NCBI RefSeq assembly: GCF_014280035.1
Contig: NZ_CP047957.1
Span: 1,116,001-1,180,000 of the forward strand
Origin: Synechococcus sp. A18-25c
Lineage (GTDB): Bacteria; Cyanobacteriota; Cyanobacteriia; PCC-6307; Cyanobiaceae
Length of the DNA: 64,000 bases
Direction: 5' to 3'
The notes under the pieces were generated by a model. The model was not told the origin of the DNA, made no database searches, and saw only the letters and a list, made by a program, of their open reading frames with translations. This document shows, one piece after another, positions 17,611 through 25,937 of the stretch; the stretch's first letter is position 1; every line of letters begins with the position of its first letter. A program made the position numbers and the translations under genes.

Positions 17611-17984
17611 ACCGCAGCAGCGTCTGAACTGTTGTTCGACAGATCATGGTTTTTGTTTGGGGATCAATCGGCGCTTGATCGATCCAGCGTCCTGCCAGCT
17701 CGATGTCTTCGTAGGGATCATGCGTTGAGAACATGATTCGATCGGCATCAAGCGTGTCGATCGAACACTTCAGGGCAGTGTTATCGCAGACGCTCGAGGT
17801 GGCGATCAAAAAGTGTCGCGAGAAGATCTCGCTCGGTGGATTGCTGGCGGCTTGGCGATCGCGCATGGGTGGCGGCGTCGATCGACCAGCCCCAGGTGGC
17901 CCCGTCCAGTTCTCTCACCATCGAAGCGGGTTGGTCGGTGGTTGAGGCTGTCTTGTGAGGGATCAATGGTGCTGGCAACTGCAA
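17591..17984 (-). pseudogene. Decayed amidohydrolase (Amidohydro_2 / resorcylate-decarboxylase-like)
   Basis: Two pieces of one protein family lie in different frames. The segment around 17870-17930 reads LDGATWGWSIDAATHA, the metal-site helix of this family. The 17591-17866 frame reads HFLIATSSVCDN...DADRIMFSTHDPYEDIELAGRW, the conserved C-terminal part (normally FSTDYPFED). The section between them, including the expected GH(x)GE motif, is missing, and there is a frameshift. The segment upstream (LIPHKTAS) may be the degenerate YLHPR region. No full-length frame exists, so this is a remnant. Confidence 0.65.
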
Positions 17985-18195
17985 GTGCGTGCGTTGTCGT
18001 TTGCTGAGAACTAGATGGAAGGGCCATTCAGTCCACCGTTCAAAGCCGGAATCTCCAAAGTTCAGGCCTGTGATTACAGGGTCTTGCCCTGGTGTTCAAC
18101 GGGACGAATGGCAACCAAGTCGTCAAGATGACTGACCTGTTTCAGGCTTGATGGAGCGAACTCATGCTTGCTCGATGGAAATGATGTAAATCGGT

Positions 18196-18606
18196 TTATA
18201 AATAGAAAGCATTGCCACTTTCTTTGTAATAAGGAGAGTCTCTGTAGTCGATGGAATGACCTCCACAGAATTCTCGGACCATGGTGTTCAACTCACCCAT
18301 GATTTCGTTGCTGGAGGTGTAGTTGGCCGGATCAACTTCGTTCCAGAATTCGTAATATCCATCCTTGCAATCAATCCAACCTGCCGAAGGCAAGGTTTTC
18401 CCGTCTGACGTTGTCGTGCTGCCTTCCAGGACGTAGCCAACAGCGAAGCGTTCAGTTGGCTTCTCGTTGACTTCGATCAATTTATAAGTGAGAAAGCCCC
18501 GTCCATTCAGGATGGTGACGACGCCTCCACGCCAATCGTTGGCTAGCGCAGGGGACGACATCGCGGCCAAAAGCAATGCGGCAACGCTGAACAAGAGACG
18601 TTTCAT
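18196..18606 (-). CDS. Secreted small protein with signal peptide
   Basis: 136 residues. A Sec signal peptide is clear (KRLLFSVAALLLAAMSSPALA, cut before NDWRGG). The mature part is acidic and aromatic, with two cysteines (WIDCKDGYYEFW, VREFCGGHS) that could form a disulfide in the periplasm. ATG at 18606 is preferred over a TTG two codons upstream. No family recognised. Confidence 0.65.
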   Translation of the reverse strand: MKRLLFSVAALLLAAMSSPALANDWRGGVVTILNGRGFLTYKLIEVNEKPTERFAVGYVLEGSTTTSDGKTLPSAGWIDCKDGYYEFWNEVDPANYTSSNEIMGELNTMVREFCGGHSIDYRDSPYYKESGNAFYL

Positions 18607-18691
18607 CGCCAAGACGGCTCCTTTTTTCGTTACTAGCCAAGGCTGAGATCATTCGCAGGTTCTGTGCCGCTGTGCAGGTTTGGCACAACGT

Positions 18692-18820
18692 TCACTTGCT
18701 CTGCTCGTAACCAAATGTGAAGCGATCCCGCAGTCGCCAGTCATCCATGCAGAAATGCAAAGGTGACTGATTGCAGGGCTGCAAGGTCACAGCGAAGATG
18801 GCGTCCCCCCAGACCTCCAT
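18692..18820 (-). CDS. Short ORF, possibly a truncated gene
   Basis: 42 residues (MEVWGDAIFAVTLQPCNQ...DDWRLRDRFTFGYEQSK). Coding-like sequence continues in frame for about 14 codons upstream of the ATG, up to a TAA, so this may be the 3' part of a once longer gene. The rest of 18613-19038 shows no other gene. Confidence 0.4.
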   Translation of the reverse strand: MEVWGDAIFAVTLQPCNQSPLHFCMDDWRLRDRFTFGYEQSK

Positions 18821-19038
18821 CTTCGTGTAGATAGCGATGGCATTTGTAGCGTCTTGAACGGTTTAATGCATGCTTCCGTCGCTTTCAAGTCGTCGTGTTC
18901 AAGTTCTCGCAGTTGCGACGTCGCAACAGGCCTCGCAGGTTGTTGATGTGTGATCGGAAAGCTTGGTCTCGCTAAGACACCGAGTCAGAGCATGGTTGGA
19001 GCTGGCGGTTCAGACCAGAATTGGTGCAGTCGTCAGCA

Positions 19039-19851
19039 ATGGTGCTGATGGGTTCAGTCCGCCTCGAGCTAATCCGCAGTTATCGCATCGGCGATCCCGG
19101 CATTGGTCTGAATGAACCCTCGGGCCTCACGCTCAATGCGGACCGCACAGCGCTCTACACCGTCTGTGACGACACCAAGGCGATCTTTTGCGTCGACCTC
19201 GAGGGTCAGGTGTTGCTGCAGCAGTCGTTCTTCATCAGCGCGGCTGGCTTGGAAGGGATCGCGCTCAGTGCCGATGGCAAGCAGCTGTTTGCGGTGCAGG
19301 AAGAGACCAATGCGGTGCTGATCATCGATATCGCAGGACGCTGTGAGCGGCACCAGCACCCCCTGGCCGCGATGGCCAATTACGACTCCGTTGCGAAGCA
19401 TTTCCCGCATCGTCCCGATAACAAGGGACTGGAGGGGATCACCGTCAACACCGTGAACCAGCATGTGTTCGTGGTGAAGGAGTCCCAGCCCGGGTTGCTG
19501 ATCGAGCTGGATGCGGAGTGCCGCACGATCTTGTCGTCGCGCTTTCTCAGCAAAGCCAACGGTTTCTCCCATCCGAAGGTCGGTCCAGACAAGCTGGATT
19601 TTTCTGGTCTGAGCTACGACCCCCGCAGCGACAGCCTGTGGATCGTCAGCGATCAGGGTCGGTGCCTGTTTCAGTACGACTGGGTGCAAGACGTGGTGCT
19701 TCAACGGCTTGACCTGGAGATCGGCGAGGGCAAGCGCCGGTTGGTGCGCAAGGCCGAGGGTGTCGCGATTGATCCCGAGTGTGGCCGTGTGTATGTGGTG
19801 AGTGACCGCGATGCACGGCTTTATGTGTTCAAGCTTGCTGCCGTGGGTTGA
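19039..19851 (+). CDS. SdiA-regulated-domain beta-propeller protein
   Basis: 270 residues of repeated beta blades with PSGLTLNADRTALYTVCDDT, EGIALSADGKQLFAVQEET, GLEGITVNTVNQHVFVV, FSGLSYDPRSDSLWIVSDQ and AEGVAIDPECGRVYVVSD. Each blade has the SGL/EGI start and D-x-x-VSD ends seen in the SdiA-regulated family (PF06977-like). Such proteins are usually periplasmic or soluble with unknown ligands; no signal peptide is visible here. Start chosen at ATG 19039; ATG 19048 is also possible. Confidence 0.75.
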   Translation: MVLMGSVRLELIRSYRIGDPGIGLNEPSGLTLNADRTALYTVCDDTKAIFCVDLEGQVLLQQSFFISAAGLEGIALSADGKQLFAVQEETNAVLIIDIAGRCERHQHPLAAMANYDSVAKHFPHRPDNKGLEGITVNTVNQHVFVVKESQPGLLIELDAECRTILSSRFLSKANGFSHPKVGPDKLDFSGLSYDPRSDSLWIVSDQGRCLFQYDWVQDVVLQRLDLEIGEGKRRLVRKAEGVAIDPECGRVYVVSDRDARLYVFKLAAVG

Positions 19852-19867
19852 GTGGGATCACGGCCTG

Positions 19868-19990
19868 CTACGCAACTGTGCCATCACGTCTGGAGAGGCC
19901 TCCACCAAGGCCAGCAAGCTCTCCACTGGTGGCGGTGTGGTCCGATCCGTGCGCTAACAGCATCAGCGTCACGAGAAGGAGCCAGCACAT
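19868..19990 (-). CDS. Possible 40-residue hydrophobic peptide
   Basis: Starts MCWLLLVTLMLLAHGSD and ends in a Gly-rich tail. A single hydrophobic N-terminal segment could be a signal or anchor. It occupies most of the 200-base gap between two plus-strand genes. Length and composition alone support it. Confidence 0.35.
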   Translation of the reverse strand: MCWLLLVTLMLLAHGSDHTATSGELAGLGGGLSRRDGTVA

Positions 19991-20058
19991 CGTTAGTTTC
20001 GTTGCCGCCGTCCCTTTCCCCTGCGGCGCGTCATCAGATTGTCCCTTGACTCTGCTCC

Positions 20059-21018
20059 ATGTCTCACGCTGAACCCCGCCGGCTCCTGCTCACCGGAGCG
20101 AGTTCGGGCATCGGTCTTGAGGCGGCCAAACAGATGGCGGCGCGGGGGCATCAGCTCACGATTCTTTGCCGCAATCAGGCCCGTTCCGACCTCACCCTGC
20201 AAGCTCTCTCAGGTGCCGCGCAAACCCTGATTTGCGACTTGGCGGATCTCGATGCGGTGAGGGCAACCACGGATCAACTGCTAGCGCGCGGTTGGCCTCT
20301 GGATGCTGTGGTGCTCAATGCCGGCCTCCAGTACGCCGGTGAGCGTCAGCCCCGATGGAGCGCTCAGGGGATTGAGCTCACGTTTGCTGTGAATCAGCTG
20401 GCGCACCAGGTGTTGGCAACGGCCCTGCTGCCTCTGCTGAGGGCTGCCTCAAGGCCGCGGGTGGTGATCACTGCTTCGGAAGTGCACAACCCGGTCAGCG
20501 GTGGCGGAAAGGTGGGAAAGCCTGCTGGGCTTGGTGATCTCAGCGGCCTGCATCAGGGCGCTGGTTGCCCGATGCTGGATGGCAGCCCAGTGTTCGATGG
20601 CGACAAGGCCTACAAAGACAGCAAGCTCTGCAATGTGTTGTTGGCTCGGGAACTGAACCGGAGGCTTGAGGGCGCCATTCCGGTGATGGCCTGGAGTCCG
20701 GGGTTGGTGATTGCGCGTGACTCGGGGGGCTTTTTCCGCTACAGCCGCCAGCAGAATCCTCTGGGAATGGCAGCGTTTGCGTGGGTGGCCCGCGATCTGC
20801 TGCGCCTCACGGAATCACTGCCCCGTGCCGGTGCCTTACTGACAGCGCTGTGTCTCGACGATGGGATTGCCACGCCGGGATTCAGCTACCGCAGCAACCA
20901 CTTGGTGCGTCCTGGAGTGCATCGTTTTGAGCTGGTCGACACCAGTGCTGAAGCCACTGATCTCGCCAAGGCGGCGGCGCTGTGGAATGGCTCGGAGGCT
21001 TTGCTGGCCAGTTTGTAG
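20059..21018 (+). CDS. SDR of the protochlorophyllide reductase-like group
   Basis: 319 residues. N-terminal LLTGASSGIGLEAA is the NADPH-binding motif, VVLNAGLQY the NAG motif, VVITASEVHN carries the catalytic Ser region, and AYKDSKLCN gives YxxxK as in light-dependent protochlorophyllide oxidoreductase and its relatives. SGGFFRYSRQQNP after the active site resembles the POR family's long C-terminal region. It lacks the clustered cysteines I would expect of true POR, so it is more likely a paralogous reductase of unknown substrate. ATG at 20059. Confidence 0.78.
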   Translation: MSHAEPRRLLLTGASSGIGLEAAKQMAARGHQLTILCRNQARSDLTLQALSGAAQTLICDLADLDAVRATTDQLLARGWPLDAVVLNAGLQYAGERQPRWSAQGIELTFAVNQLAHQVLATALLPLLRAASRPRVVITASEVHNPVSGGGKVGKPAGLGDLSGLHQGAGCPMLDGSPVFDGDKAYKDSKLCNVLLARELNRRLEGAIPVMAWSPGLVIARDSGGFFRYSRQQNPLGMAAFAWVARDLLRLTESLPRAGALLTALCLDDGIATPGFSYRSNHLVRPGVHRFELVDTSAEATDLAKAAALWNGSEALLASL

Positions 21019-21030
21019 GGGTCTGCGCGA

Positions 21031-21564
21031 TCAGTCCAGCTTTTGGCTCGCGAGTGGGGTGAATGCTGCGATGTCGTCCGCTGTCTCGATTCGGAACGGA
21101 TGGCTGACGGCGCCGATGCGATCAAAGCGCAGGGAGTTGGAAGGGGGTGTCAGGCTTGCGGCGCAGGCCTGTCGGGTCGGCAAGGGGTCGTTGCTGTAAA
21201 GCAGGCTCAAATGTGGGTCCAGTTGGTAGCTCAGTGCATTGGCGGAGCGGTGGCAGAGGTTTTGAGACCAGGCCTGCAGTGCGGCTTGCGCAGCCTTCTC
21301 ACTCTGTTCCACGCTGAAGCGGAGCATCAGGCTTTGCGTGAATGCGGCACCAGCTTCGATCGCCTGTGGCTGAAGCTGGAGTGGTTGATGCTGTTTTGCA
21401 GCAGCGATCAGGTGTTCGATCGCCAGATCGAAGCTGTCGAGATGGTCGCTGTAAAGGGTGATGTGCGGCGGCAGCCAGCAGCCATTCAGCTGCTGCTGTG
21501 CGCAGTCAGAAATCTGCTTCAGTGCCGCTGCTGTTTGCTGATCGGGCATCAGCCAGTACGACAC
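21031..21564 (-). CDS. 2H phosphoesterase / cyclic phosphodiesterase-like protein
   Basis: About 177 residues with the two His-x-Thr/Ser motifs of the 2H superfamily: LPPHITLYSD near residue 32 and LDPHLSLLYSND near 117. Such enzymes open 2',3'-cyclic phosphates or ligate RNA ends. SYWLMPD at the N-terminus is the usual first strand, so the start must lie just before it. GTG at 21564 is used here. TTG codons at 21582 and 21609 are alternatives, and none has a good Shine-Dalgarno site. Convergent with the upstream SDR. Confidence 0.7.
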   Translation of the reverse strand: MSYWLMPDQQTAAALKQISDCAQQQLNGCWLPPHITLYSDHLDSFDLAIEHLIAAAKQHQPLQLQPQAIEAGAAFTQSLMLRFSVEQSEKAAQAALQAWSQNLCHRSANALSYQLDPHLSLLYSNDPLPTRQACAASLTPPSNSLRFDRIGAVSHPFRIETADDIAAFTPLASQKLD

Positions 21565-21741
21565 GACCTGTTTGATATCCAAGTGGTTTGTGTGTTCCTG
21601 CCGTCGCAATCATGACCGCGAATGTTTCGTTGCTGTTGATACATATCCTCGTTTGATGACGTGATCCCAAAGAGAATGCGCCAATTGTTCGTGATTTTGG
21701 TTGGGGTGAATGACTGTGGTGGATATCTGCGTCAAGAACCG

Positions 21742-22035
21742 ATGGCATCATTCACAATCACGATGATCGGCAAGGAATCCGAGCAGTCTTTCACGTGTGA
21801 GGGTGATCAATACATCCTGGATGCGGCCGAAGAAGCCGGGGTTGAACTTCCCTATTCCTGCCGGGCTGGAGCCTGCTCCACCTGCGCTGGCAAGGTCATC
21901 TCTGGCGATCTCGATCAAAGCGATCAGAGCTTCCTGGATGATGAGCAAATGGAGCAGGGTTTCGGTCTGCTTTGTGTTGCCTACCCCAAAAGCGATTGCA
22001 AGATTGAGGCGGAGGCGGAGGAGCAGTTGTTCTGA
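21742..22035 (+). CDS. petF: Plant-type [2Fe-2S] ferredoxin
   Basis: 97 residues with the full cluster-binding pattern: [14 protein letters not shown] (C-x4-C-x2-C) and a fourth cysteine in GLLCVAYP. It is very acidic overall, as expected for a photosynthetic ferredoxin that carries electrons from photosystem I to FNR and other enzymes. It begins at ATG 21742 ([10 protein letters not shown]). Cyanobacteria have several petF paralogues, so the symbol denotes the family. Confidence 0.92.
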   Translation: MASFTITMIGKESEQSFTCEGDQYILDAAEEAGVELPYSCRAGACSTCAGKVISGDLDQSDQSFLDDEQMEQGFGLLCVAYPKSDCKIEAEAEEQLF

Positions 22036-22048
22036 GTGCGGTTGGCGC

Positions 22049-22213
22049 CTAGTCGCACTGCTTCACGAACACCACTTCCTCTCTGGGGGTCGCCATTGTT
22101 TTGGCGATCTTGCGGGCGGCTTCAAGGTCGAGGGCTTGGATGATGTTGCCGTTGCTGATGGCGTTGGTTCCCTGTTTGGCAAAAGCGACTCTGAACTTCC
22201 TGACCTCGTGCAT
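22049..22213 (-). CDS. Small hypothetical protein
   Basis: 54-residue basic helical protein (VRKFRVAFAKQGTNAIS, DLEAARKIAKTMATPREEVVFVKQCD). Coding-like codon use and a clean ATG; convergent with ferredoxin, 13 bases between stops. No family recognised. Confidence 0.5.
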   Translation of the reverse strand: MHEVRKFRVAFAKQGTNAISNGNIIQALDLEAARKIAKTMATPREEVVFVKQCD

Positions 22214-22281
22214 GAAGTGAAGGTGAATTCCTCAGCCTAAATCTTGGCTTTGTTTTGGCTGGAGACTCTCCTGCTGGCATC

Positions 22282-22308
22282 AAAAAAAGCCCCACCGGAG
22301 TGGGGCTT
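22282..22308 (-). terminator. Terminator after the DUF4278 gene
   Basis: AAGCCCCAC/GTGGGGCTT stem followed on the minus strand by seven U (plus-strand A-run 22282-22288), 25 bases after the stop of the small gene at 22333. Confidence 0.85.
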
Positions 22309-22332
22309 GGAGAGTTGGCGAATGCCTGAAGG

Positions 22333-22440
22333 TCATTTGCTGGTGAGCTTTTGACCGCGATAGACGACGTTGGCCGACTGATTGCGCTCAGCGGGAGCGT
22401 GGTTGACGACGTACTTCTGGCCGCGATAGGTCAGGGTCAT
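22333..22440 (-). CDS. DUF4278 small protein
   Basis: 35 residues with two TYRG/VYRG repeats (MTLTYRGQKYVV and NVVYRGQKLTSK), the hallmark of the cyanobacterial DUF4278 family of very short proteins. AGGAACCCTC precedes the ATG. A strong terminator follows. Function unknown. Confidence 0.75.
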   Translation of the reverse strand: MTLTYRGQKYVVNHAPAERNQSANVVYRGQKLTSK

Positions 22441-22611
22441 GAGGGTTCCTCGAAGCAAGCTCAGGTCCCCGTTCCATGGCCTGAGTCGAACTGCGCCTCA
22501 CGAAACGTGAGGTGAACGTTGTAGGTAGCGGTTGCTACAGACTTTTTATAACGCCTTGGTCAACCCCCGTGTTGTTCACGCGGATACACAGGGGAGACTT
22601 GTTACGCGGGG

Positions 22612-22917
22612 CTACATCACGCTCATCGACAGGAATTGATCGTCGGTTTCGGTCATGGCCTCGTTGTCGCCGTGAAACCAGCAGCCATACATCAGATGGA
22701 TGATCCGGCCCACTTCGAGGTCGCGGTCGGCCACGTCTTGCCAGACGCGTTGGCTCAGCTCCTGGTCAGCCAACTGAAACTGGGCCTTCACAAGGCTTCG
22801 GGTGATCGAGAAATAGGTCTGACGATCGTTGCGTGCCTGGCATTCCATTGAGGCGCTGACGGTGTTCAGCAGCGGCTCGGTGGGCTGGACGGTGTTCTTG
22901 TGCTTGTTGATCAGCAT
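22612..22917 (-). CDS. Hypothetical protein
   Basis: 101 residues, soluble and helical (RSLVKAQFQLADQELSQRVWQDVADRD, VGRIIHLMYGCWFHG), with an acidic tail (MTETDDQFL). The ATG at 22917 is chosen because the upstream part of the open frame lacks coding character. No family recognised. Confidence 0.55.
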   Translation of the reverse strand: MLINKHKNTVQPTEPLLNTVSASMECQARNDRQTYFSITRSLVKAQFQLADQELSQRVWQDVADRDLEVGRIIHLMYGCWFHGDNEAMTETDDQFLSMSVM

Positions 22918-23155
22918 GGTGTCTCCGGGTTCTGCGATGGCAGAGAGAGGCTCGCGCTGGGCGCCAATGAAGGACCTCCCTCTCAGATCGAGCGGCGATC
23001 GTGCTGTGGTGGAGTGGCATCCGTCATTGGATCCTCCTGTATCAATCAATACAGAGATAGATCCGCAGTCGGGGAAAAACAATCGGCATGAACACGCATT
23101 CGAGCCGGACGCTGCCTTGCCCTGCCGCTGGTGGGCTCGATCCTTTTTTTTTCAG

Positions 23156-23296
23156 GTGTGGCGGTTGGATCCGATCCTCCAATTGGGACTGACCCTGCTT
23201 GTGCTGGGCATCGTCGTTGAATCAATCCCCTCCATTCGCGCGGATCACCGTGCCTTGCAGCAACGATTCGCAGGGCCACCGCAGCAATCCAGCTGA
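23156..23296 (+). CDS. Possible small single-pass membrane protein
   Basis: 46 residues from a GTG start (VWRLDPILQLGLTLLVLGIVVES then a basic tail). The hydrophobic helix and proximity, 3 bases, to the next membrane-protein gene suggest a coupled pair, but the start is uncertain because the frame is open far upstream. Confidence 0.4.
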   Translation: MWRLDPILQLGLTLLVLGIVVESIPSIRADHRALQQRFAGPPQQSS

Positions 23297-23299
23297 CAG

Positions 23300-23674
23300 A
23301 TGGCTCTGGTGCGTCGCCTTCACGATCGTGTCTGGCCCCGGTCGGTCGCTCATGCGCTCCTGCCTTTTGCTGGCATCTATTACGCCATCACCCGTCGCAC
23401 ATTCACACCGTTGCTATGGGATGTCGTCGCGCGATTGGTCGTGCTGCTGATCTCGACTGGCTTGTCCTTCATGGCTGTTGAGTTGTTTCCTTGTAACCCT
23501 GATTCATTGGTCTTTGGAGGGCTGTCAGACGCCGAGAAGCTGAATATCTGGATTCAAAGTGCTGTGGGACTGGTGTTGATCCTGGTCAATGTGCTCGCCT
23601 GTCTTCTGCCTGTGCGCGCTGCCCTCCACCGCACGCAGGCGGATGCCCGTCGCCGTCTGGATGCCCACGCTTGA
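23300..23674 (+). CDS. Small membrane protein, unknown
   Basis: 124 residues with at least two hydrophobic helices (VVARLVVLLISTGLSFMAVEL and SAVGLVLILVNVLACLLPV), a YYAITRRTFTPLLWD motif before the first helix and an Arg-rich tail. ATG at 23300. Its topology suggests an inner-membrane protein; no family recognised. Confidence 0.6.
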   Translation: MALVRRLHDRVWPRSVAHALLPFAGIYYAITRRTFTPLLWDVVARLVVLLISTGLSFMAVELFPCNPDSLVFGGLSDAEKLNIWIQSAVGLVLILVNVLACLLPVRAALHRTQADARRRLDAHA

Positions 23675-23726
23675 TCCCATCACCCAACCGGATCCTCTGC
23701 CTAGGGTTAAGCACCGGCGTGGATCG

Positions 23727-23891
23727 ATGACCATTCCCTTCGGTGATCCGGAGCCGTCTGACGCTCTCCTCAACAAATCGGTGGCGTCCACTCGGCTGAA
23801 GACTTGGTTGCAGCGCCGGCTGCGGCAGCTGGCTTTGGAACAGCGCATTCAAGATGCCCGCGCGCTGCGCAGTGAATTTCTGGTGGATTGA
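23727..23891 (+). CDS. Small basic helical protein
   Basis: 54 residues (STRLKTWLQRRLRQLALEQRIQDARALRSEFLVD), predicted to be largely one amphipathic helix. It ends 59 bases from the stop of the convergent FAD oxidoreductase nitH. Unknown function. Confidence 0.45.
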   Translation: MTIPFGDPEPSDALLNKSVASTRLKTWLQRRLRQLALEQRIQDARALRSEFLVD

Positions 23892-23950
23892 TGGATCGGG
23901 TGGTGCGAGCGCTCAGGCTCGTTCCACTTCCAGAGTTTTTGCGTTCTCTC

Positions 23951-25252
23951 TTAAGACCCCAAGATTGCCGTGCATTCCAGGCGTTCTTGGCAGGCATCAC
24001 GACGTTGCAATCGCAGATTGATTACTTGGGCGAGATAACGCGCATCGTCGCTAACGCCGCAAAACCGCCCGGACCCCCAGGTGTGCAGCCAAGGCAAGCC
24101 GATGAAATAAAGACCAGCGCTTTGGGTGACGCCGCGATCATGGGCCGGCAATCCACTCCCATCGAAAACGGGCGCCTCAATCCAGCTGAAGTCGCTTCGG
24201 TAACCCGTGCACCAGATCACCGCGGCAAGGGGCTCTGAGGTCAGGTCAATGCCGGGATCATCGATCGGAGGGGGCTGCCAACAGGGGGAATAGGGCGGTT
24301 CGACTGGTGCATCAATTCCTTCCTGTTCGATCCAGCTGTCAATGCTGGTGCGGATGCGGCAATACACCGCATCGGCTTGATCGAGGTTGGTGGCCAGGTC
24401 ACCAGCGAAACCAATGTGTTCGCTGGAGATGGTCGAGAGCCGGCCATGCAGGCGCATGCCTTCCTTGGCTCGTCGACGCAGATCAATCTCACGCCCACCA
24501 TCTCGGCCTGTGAGGTAGTGGTTGGTCTTTGCTCGCACCGAGCGTGGATCCGTGTGATCGCTGATCGGCATGGCGTAGTAGCCCATCCGATCCAGCCAAT
24601 CCACAACGTCTTTGCCGCGATAACGGCGCGGAGAACGTGGGGCACGTCCCACACTGAGGTGCACGGAACGACCTGCCAGGTGGAGGTCTTCAGCGATCTG
24701 ACTGCCGGATTGACCATTGCCGACAACCAGCACTGGACCATCGGGGAGTGACGTGGGATTGCGGTAAGACCGTGCATCCAGTTGAAGAACAGCCGCTGAA
24801 ATGCGTTCGGCGCATGGATGGCGTCGGGGAATGTGATAACCCCCGGTGGCAACGATGACGTGTTCGGCTTCGATGACTCCCTCGCTGGTGTCGAGCCGAT
24901 ATCCGTTCACGATCGGTTGCAACCGTGAGACGGCAACGCCCTCGCGAAGGTCAGCGTTGACATGTTGTGCGAAGCGTTGCAGATACTCCACAATCGACGC
25001 CTTACCCATGAAGCCGTCGGGCTCATCCCCTTTGTAGGGGAAGTCAGGCAAACGGCATTGCCAATTCGGCGTGACCAGGCAAAAAGAATCCCAGCGCTGT
25101 TGGTCCCAGGCGTAGGCCACACGATTCTTTTCGAGAACCAGCGGTCGGATTCCCTGCTGCTGCAATGCGTAGGCAACGGAAAGGCCCGCCTGGCCTGCAC
25201 CGATGACAACAGCTGAACGTCGCTGCGGTGGTAATTGAGGTTGCGCAACCAC
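23951..25252 (-). CDS. nitH: Flavin-dependent oxidoreductase of the Nit1C cluster (MSMEG_0569 type)
   Basis: 433-residue FAD/NADPH monooxygenase-like enzyme. The N-terminal FAD motif is VVIGAGQAGLSVAYALQ. A second Rossmann motif (VLVVGNGQSGSQIAEDL) binds NADPH near residue 175, and IWCTGYRSDF is the C-terminal ATG/TG motif of flavin monooxygenases. Its divergent position next to nitB, together with the neighbouring nitrilase, radical SAM and AIR-synthase-like genes, identifies it as the oxidoreductase of the Nit1C (sll0783-0788-like) cluster. Nit1C is linked to nitrogen starvation and to cyanide assimilation in other bacteria. Its own reaction is unknown. Confidence 0.87.
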   Translation of the reverse strand: MVAQPQLPPQRRSAVVIGAGQAGLSVAYALQQQGIRPLVLEKNRVAYAWDQQRWDSFCLVTPNWQCRLPDFPYKGDEPDGFMGKASIVEYLQRFAQHVNADLREGVAVSRLQPIVNGYRLDTSEGVIEAEHVIVATGGYHIPRRHPCAERISAAVLQLDARSYRNPTSLPDGPVLVVGNGQSGSQIAEDLHLAGRSVHLSVGRAPRSPRRYRGKDVVDWLDRMGYYAMPISDHTDPRSVRAKTNHYLTGRDGGREIDLRRRAKEGMRLHGRLSTISSEHIGFAGDLATNLDQADAVYCRIRTSIDSWIEQEGIDAPVEPPYSPCWQPPPIDDPGIDLTSEPLAAVIWCTGYRSDFSWIEAPVFDGSGLPAHDRGVTQSAGLYFIGLPWLHTWGSGRFCGVSDDARYLAQVINLRLQRRDACQERLECTAILGS

Positions 25253-25432
25253 TAGCAGCGATGTCTTGAAGACAGCTTTAAAAACATCATTTCTCAGAAA
25301 ACAAACAACGCTGTAGTGAAAAGCACTAAATCGCCAACCGAGCGGCGTACTTACGTCCTCGTTTTGGTTGCAATAAGCACATCGCAGATCACGGCGATGC
25401 AGCCACGATTAAGTTGCTTATGAAAACTTTAC
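25253..25432. promoter_or_regulatory. Divergent nitH/nitB promoter region
   Basis: 180 bases between divergent Nit1C genes. A degenerate NtcA-like half-palindrome, GTA-N8-CAC, occurs at 25313-25326 (consensus GTA-N8-TAC). Nitrogen control is expected for this cluster from studies in Synechocystis, but this match is weak. No other motif stands out. Confidence 0.25.
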
Positions 25433-25915
25433 ATGCCTACCGTAGATCGTCCCGCCAATCAGCCTGGCGACTTTCTCGTTGATTACGAAGAAAAGGTCTT
25501 CCCTGATGTGAAAGCTGAGCCGGGAGAAAAAGCCCTAATCACGTTCCACACCGTGGCGTTTGAGGGCTCGATTGGCTTAGTGAATCTGCTCCAAGCCAGT
25601 CGTCTGATCAACAAAGGCTTCGAAACGTCGGTTTTGCTCTACGGACCTGGTGTCACGCTGGGTGTGATGCGCGGTTTTCCCAAGCTGGGTGATGCGGCAT
25701 TTGATGGTCATCTGAACTTCAATGCACGCCTCCAGAAGTTCATGGATCAAGGCGGAAAAGTGTATGCCTGTCGGTTCGCCTTGCAGGCTTTGTATGGCCA
25801 TGGTGAAAAAGCATTGATGCCTGGAATTACGCCCGTGAATCCTCTTGATGTTCTCGACATCGTGTTGATGCACCGCAAGGAAGGCGCCTTCATTCTTGAC
25901 ACCTGGACGCTTTGA
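25433..25915 (+). CDS. nitB: Nit1C protein of the MSMEG_0572/Sll0783 family
   Basis: 160 residues, soluble, related to the DsrE/F-like fold family Sll0783, a nitrogen-starvation response protein. Visible features: [22 protein letters not shown] near the N-terminus, [12 protein letters not shown] in the middle and [22 protein letters not shown] toward the C-terminus. First gene of the plus-strand Nit1C operon, 22 bases before the nitrilase. Its homologue in Synechocystis affects polyhydroxybutyrate formation under nitrogen limitation; the mechanism is unknown. Confidence 0.85.
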   Translation: MPTVDRPANQPGDFLVDYEEKVFPDVKAEPGEKALITFHTVAFEGSIGLVNLLQASRLINKGFETSVLLYGPGVTLGVMRGFPKLGDAAFDGHLNFNARLQKFMDQGGKVYACRFALQALYGHGEKALMPGITPVNPLDVLDIVLMHRKEGAFILDTWTL

Positions 25916-25937
25916 TTCCTTCCTGAGGCTCTCCACT

